The notes under the pieces are model-generated. The model searched no databases. It was not told where the DNA came from and saw only the letters and a list, made by a program, of their open reading frames with translations. The translations under genes and the position numbers were made by a program. Below, piece after piece: positions 6,673 through 8,518 of a stretch of DNA of 8,518 nt. The DNA is from Bacteroidales bacterium. Its GTDB lineage: Bacteria > Bacteroidota > Bacteroidia > Bacteroidales > Muribaculaceae. Every line of letters starts with the position of its first letter. Position 1 is the first letter of the stretch. The stretch is taken from positions 1-8,518 of the forward strand of contig CAAEIL010000289.1 of assembly GCA_900755985.1 (NCBI GenBank), written 5' to 3'.

Positions 6673-8136
6673 TTACTTCTTTCGCGCAGGCTCGCAGGTA
6701 AGACCTACACCAAGCTTGCTGAAAATCTTGCGGTCGACTTCGCCGAGCATCACGGTGCTATGCACCTGACATCCGCGCAACTGCGGAAGCACTTCAAGCG
6801 CCCGACGGCAGTTGTCATCGTGGGGCGAAAGCACAGACAGGGCAACAAGCACCTCGTCGGTATGCAGACGGGGATTGCGTCCGGCAAGATACTCGGTTTT
6901 GGTGTGCTGTATAGGTTCGATAAGAGCCTGAGGGATAAGTTTCACCTCGTGAGGGATTCCGGCAAGATGCTTCACCGCATTTAGTATCAGTGCAGCCGAG
7001 GGTCCAAGCAGCCCTGAAGTCTCGGCAGTCACCAGCGATCCGTCGGGAAGTTCGATAGCCGAGCATGGCACACCCGAACGGGCGGCACGCTCTTTGGCAG
7101 CGACAACCGGACGACGGAAAGTCGTGTCTATGCCAGCCTGCTTGAGGAGCAGCTGAATCTTGCCAACCTCGCCCTCGGCGGCTTCGCCCATGGCAAGACG
7201 GTTGAGCGCAGTATAATACCTTCTGACGACCTCGTCCTTTGATGCCATACTGCAGACTTCGTCATCGTCAATACAGAAGCCTACCATATTTACGCCCATG
7301 TCCGTGGGCGATTTATAGGGATTGGAGCCATATATACCCTCGAACAAGGCATTAAGCACCGGAAAAATCTCGATATCGCGGTTGTAGTTGACAGCAGTGC
7401 GCCCGTAAGCCTCCAAGTGGAACGGGTCAATCATATTTACATCGTTAAGGTCGGCGGTAGCGGCCTCATAGGCTATATTGACGGGGTGTTTCAGCGGAAG
7501 ATTCCATACCGGGAAAGTCTCGAACTTGGCGTAGCCGGCGATGACGCCACGTTTGTTCTCGTTGTAAAGCTGACTCAGACATACAGCCATCTTGCCGCTG
7601 CCCGGGCCGGGTGCGGTGACGATGACAAGCTCGCGCGAGGTCTCGACATAGTCATTACGGCCGAAACCTTCGTCCGAGTCAATCAGGGCCACATTGGTGG
7701 GATAGCCGTCAATTGTATAATGATAATATGTGCGTATGCCCATGCGCTCGAGTCGCTGACGGTAAGCGTCGGCCGAGCGCTGCCCGTTATAATGCGTTAT
7801 CACTACCGAGCCAACCATAAAGCCTCGGTCGATAAAAGCTTCGCGCAGGCGCAACACGTCGCGGTCGTATGTGATGCCCAAGTCCTGGCGCACCTTGTTC
7901 TTCTCGATATCGCGGGCCGAAATGACAATGACTATCTCGGCGCGGTCACGCAACTGGGCAAGCATACGCAGCTTACTGTCAGGCTCGAAGCCCGGAAGCA
8001 CACGGCTGGCGTGATAGTCGTCAAAAAGCTTGCCGCCAAGTTCGAGATATAGTTTGTTGCCAAATTTGGCTATACGTTCCTTGATATGCTCAGACTGAAT
8101 GCGCACATAGCGCTCGTTGTCGAATCCTGTTTTCAT
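6673..8136 (-). CDS. DUF1846 (UPF0371) domain protein
   Basis: Complete at 487 residues, matching the roughly 490-500-residue single-domain family. It is known from Firmicutes and Bacteroidota and structurally represented by a pneumococcal protein; its biochemical role is, to my knowledge, undefined. The N-terminus MKTGFDNERYVRIQSEHIKE and the segment LYLELGGKLFDDYHASRVLPGF are typical of the family. Residues 172-183 (VTAPGPGSGKM) look like a phosphate-binding loop but break the Walker A rule: no Gly at the first position and Met instead of Ser/Thr after Lys182. Other conserved-looking stretches are MVGFCIDDDEVC (284-295) and LIPQALIEPI (400-409). No signal peptide or membrane segment is visible, so it is probably cytosolic. 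It appears monocistronic, divergent from nagA, with its own -7-like box. Any nucleotide or phosphate binding is inference from the loop. Confidence 0.92.
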   Translation of the reverse strand: MKTGFDNERYVRIQSEHIKERIAKFGNKLYLELGGKLFDDYHASRVLPGFEPDSKLRMLAQLRDRAEIVIVISARDIEKNKVRQDLGITYDRDVLRLREAFIDRGFMVGSVVITHYNGQRSADAYRQRLERMGIRTYYHYTIDGYPTNVALIDSDEGFGRNDYVETSRELVIVTAPGPGSGKMAVCLSQLYNENKRGVIAGYAKFETFPVWNLPLKHPVNIAYEAATADLNDVNMIDPFHLEAYGRTAVNYNRDIEIFPVLNALFEGIYGSNPYKSPTDMGVNMVGFCIDDDEVCSMASKDEVVRRYYTALNRLAMGEAAEGEVGKIQLLLKQAGIDTTFRRPVVAAKERAARSGVPCSAIELPDGSLVTAETSGLLGPSAALILNAVKHLAGIPHEVKLIPQALIEPIQHTKTEYLAGRNPRLHTDEVLVALSVLSPHDDNCRRALEVLPQLRGCQVHSTVMLGEVDRKIFSKLGVGLTCEPARKK

Positions 8137-8189
8137 AAGGGCAAGCTTGAATGATTATATTGTTTATTCGGCCATACCGATTTTGTGTG

Positions 8190-8197
8190 CAAATTTA
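8190..8197 (-). promoter_or_regulatory. Candidate -7 box for the DUF1846 gene
   Basis: On the minus strand this reads TAAATTTG, matching TAnnTTTG, with a T-rich stretch about 15-20 bases upstream instead of a clean TTTG. Transcription would begin about 45-50 bases before the ATG at 8136. Confidence 0.5.
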
Positions 8198-8220
8198 CGG
8201 CTTTTTCTATAAAAAATCAC

Positions 8221-8228
8221 TATTTTTG
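8221..8228 (+). promoter_or_regulatory. Candidate -7 box for nagA
   Basis: Reads TATTTTTG, an exact TAnnTTTG match, about 90 bases before the nagA ATG. A weak TTTA lies 23 bases upstream instead of a good -33 TTTG. Together with the minus-strand box at 8190-8197 it forms a compact divergent promoter region, so one regulator bound here could affect both genes. Confidence 0.5.
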
Positions 8229-8317
8229 CACAACCAAGCTCTCAACCACAAACTGCCGGCATATTTTGCCCAAGCGTCCTTTCAACAGAACTTACTACAT
8301 AACAACTCCATAAAAAT

Positions 8318-8518
8318 ATGACCACACAGATTATCAACGGCCGCATCCTCACCCCTGCGGGATGGATTGACGGCGGCAGCGTTCTCATCGACGGCACCCG
8401 TATCAAAAACATTCTCAACCACTCCAATCCCGTCGAGGGTGTAGACAAAGTCATCGACGCCGACGGAGACTATGTGCTTCCAGGCGGTATAGACATCCAC
8501 GTACACGGCGGCGGCGGC
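8318..8518 (+). CDS. nagA: Probable N-acetylglucosamine-6-phosphate deacetylase (NagA), N-terminal part cut by window edge
   Basis: The first 67 codons are present and the frame is open to the window end. The start MTTQIINGRILTPAGWIDGG and then a VLIDGTRIKNI-like strand form the small beta-sandwich typical of amidohydrolases. VLPGGIDIHVHGGGG holds the metal-binding HxH (His61, His63) followed by the glycine run characteristic of NagA. NagA removes the acetyl group from GlcNAc-6-phosphate in the cytosol, giving glucosamine-6-phosphate for NagB or cell-wall precursor synthesis. The ATG at 8318 is preceded by an A-rich stretch and no Shine-Dalgarno sequence, as expected for Bacteroidota. Another amidohydrolase (for example a dihydroorotase-like protein) is possible because the catalytic core is missing, but HVHGGGG favours NagA. 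Confidence 0.83.
   Translation, partial: MTTQIINGRILTPAGWIDGGSVLIDGTRIKNILNHSNPVEGVDKVIDADGDYVLPGGIDIHVHGGGG

Noticed and set aside
6598..6984. Plus-strand frame of 128 codons overlapping the end of the DUF1846 gene
   Set aside because: It is mostly antisense to a well-recognised conserved protein, and its product resembles nothing and has no supporting start context.
7417..8052. Plus-strand frame of 211 codons inside the DUF1846 gene
   Set aside because: It is antisense to a conserved family protein; its length is explained by codon bias of the real gene.
1..8518. CRISPR array, insertion sequence, tRNA or defence system
   Set aside because: No regularly spaced repeats, transposase, terminal inverted repeats, cloverleaf-like sequence or recognised defence gene was found.

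Overview
The window looks like a piece of a Bacteroidales chromosome, most likely a gut lineage such as Muribaculaceae. Five things point there: the Bacteroidales form of CydB, a DUF4369 plus thioredoxin-fold lipoprotein, a secreted protein with Listeria-Bacteroides type repeats and a T9SS-like C-terminal tail, start codons without Shine-Dalgarno sequences, and TAnnTTTG-type -7 boxes in several intergenic regions. The family assignment comes from recognising protein styles, not from a search.

Layout. Positions 1-1637 (+) carry the 3' end of cydA and complete cydB, the two subunits of the cytochrome bd quinol oxidase. The unit closes with a small hairpin and a strong intrinsic terminator (1709-1743). 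A second terminator-like hairpin (1843-1870) serves the convergent gene at 1894-4029 (-), a 711-residue secreted protein of unknown function. Next on the minus strand is a tight three-gene unit, transcribed greA (6376-5906), HIT-family protein (5899-5495), DUF4369/thioredoxin-fold lipoprotein (5484-4330). It has gaps of 6 and 10 bases and ends at a 12-bp stem terminator (4243-4272). Then comes a complete DUF1846 (UPF0371) protein (8136-6673, -). It is divergent from the 5' end of a probable nagA (8318 to window end, +), and the intergenic space has a -7-like box for each direction.

The genes do not form one pathway. They cover microaerobic respiration (cydAB), transcript-cleavage rescue of RNA polymerase (greA), nucleotide hydrolysis (HIT), a cell-envelope lipoprotein, a secreted protein, an uncharacterised cytosolic protein and amino-sugar catabolism (nagA). 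I see no mobile element, CRISPR array, tRNA, rRNA, phage or defence system, and I regard this as mostly ordinary core chromosome. The items most worth a second look are the thioredoxin-fold lipoprotein that has lost its CxxC, the architecture of the 711-residue secreted protein, and a structured leader in front of greA.
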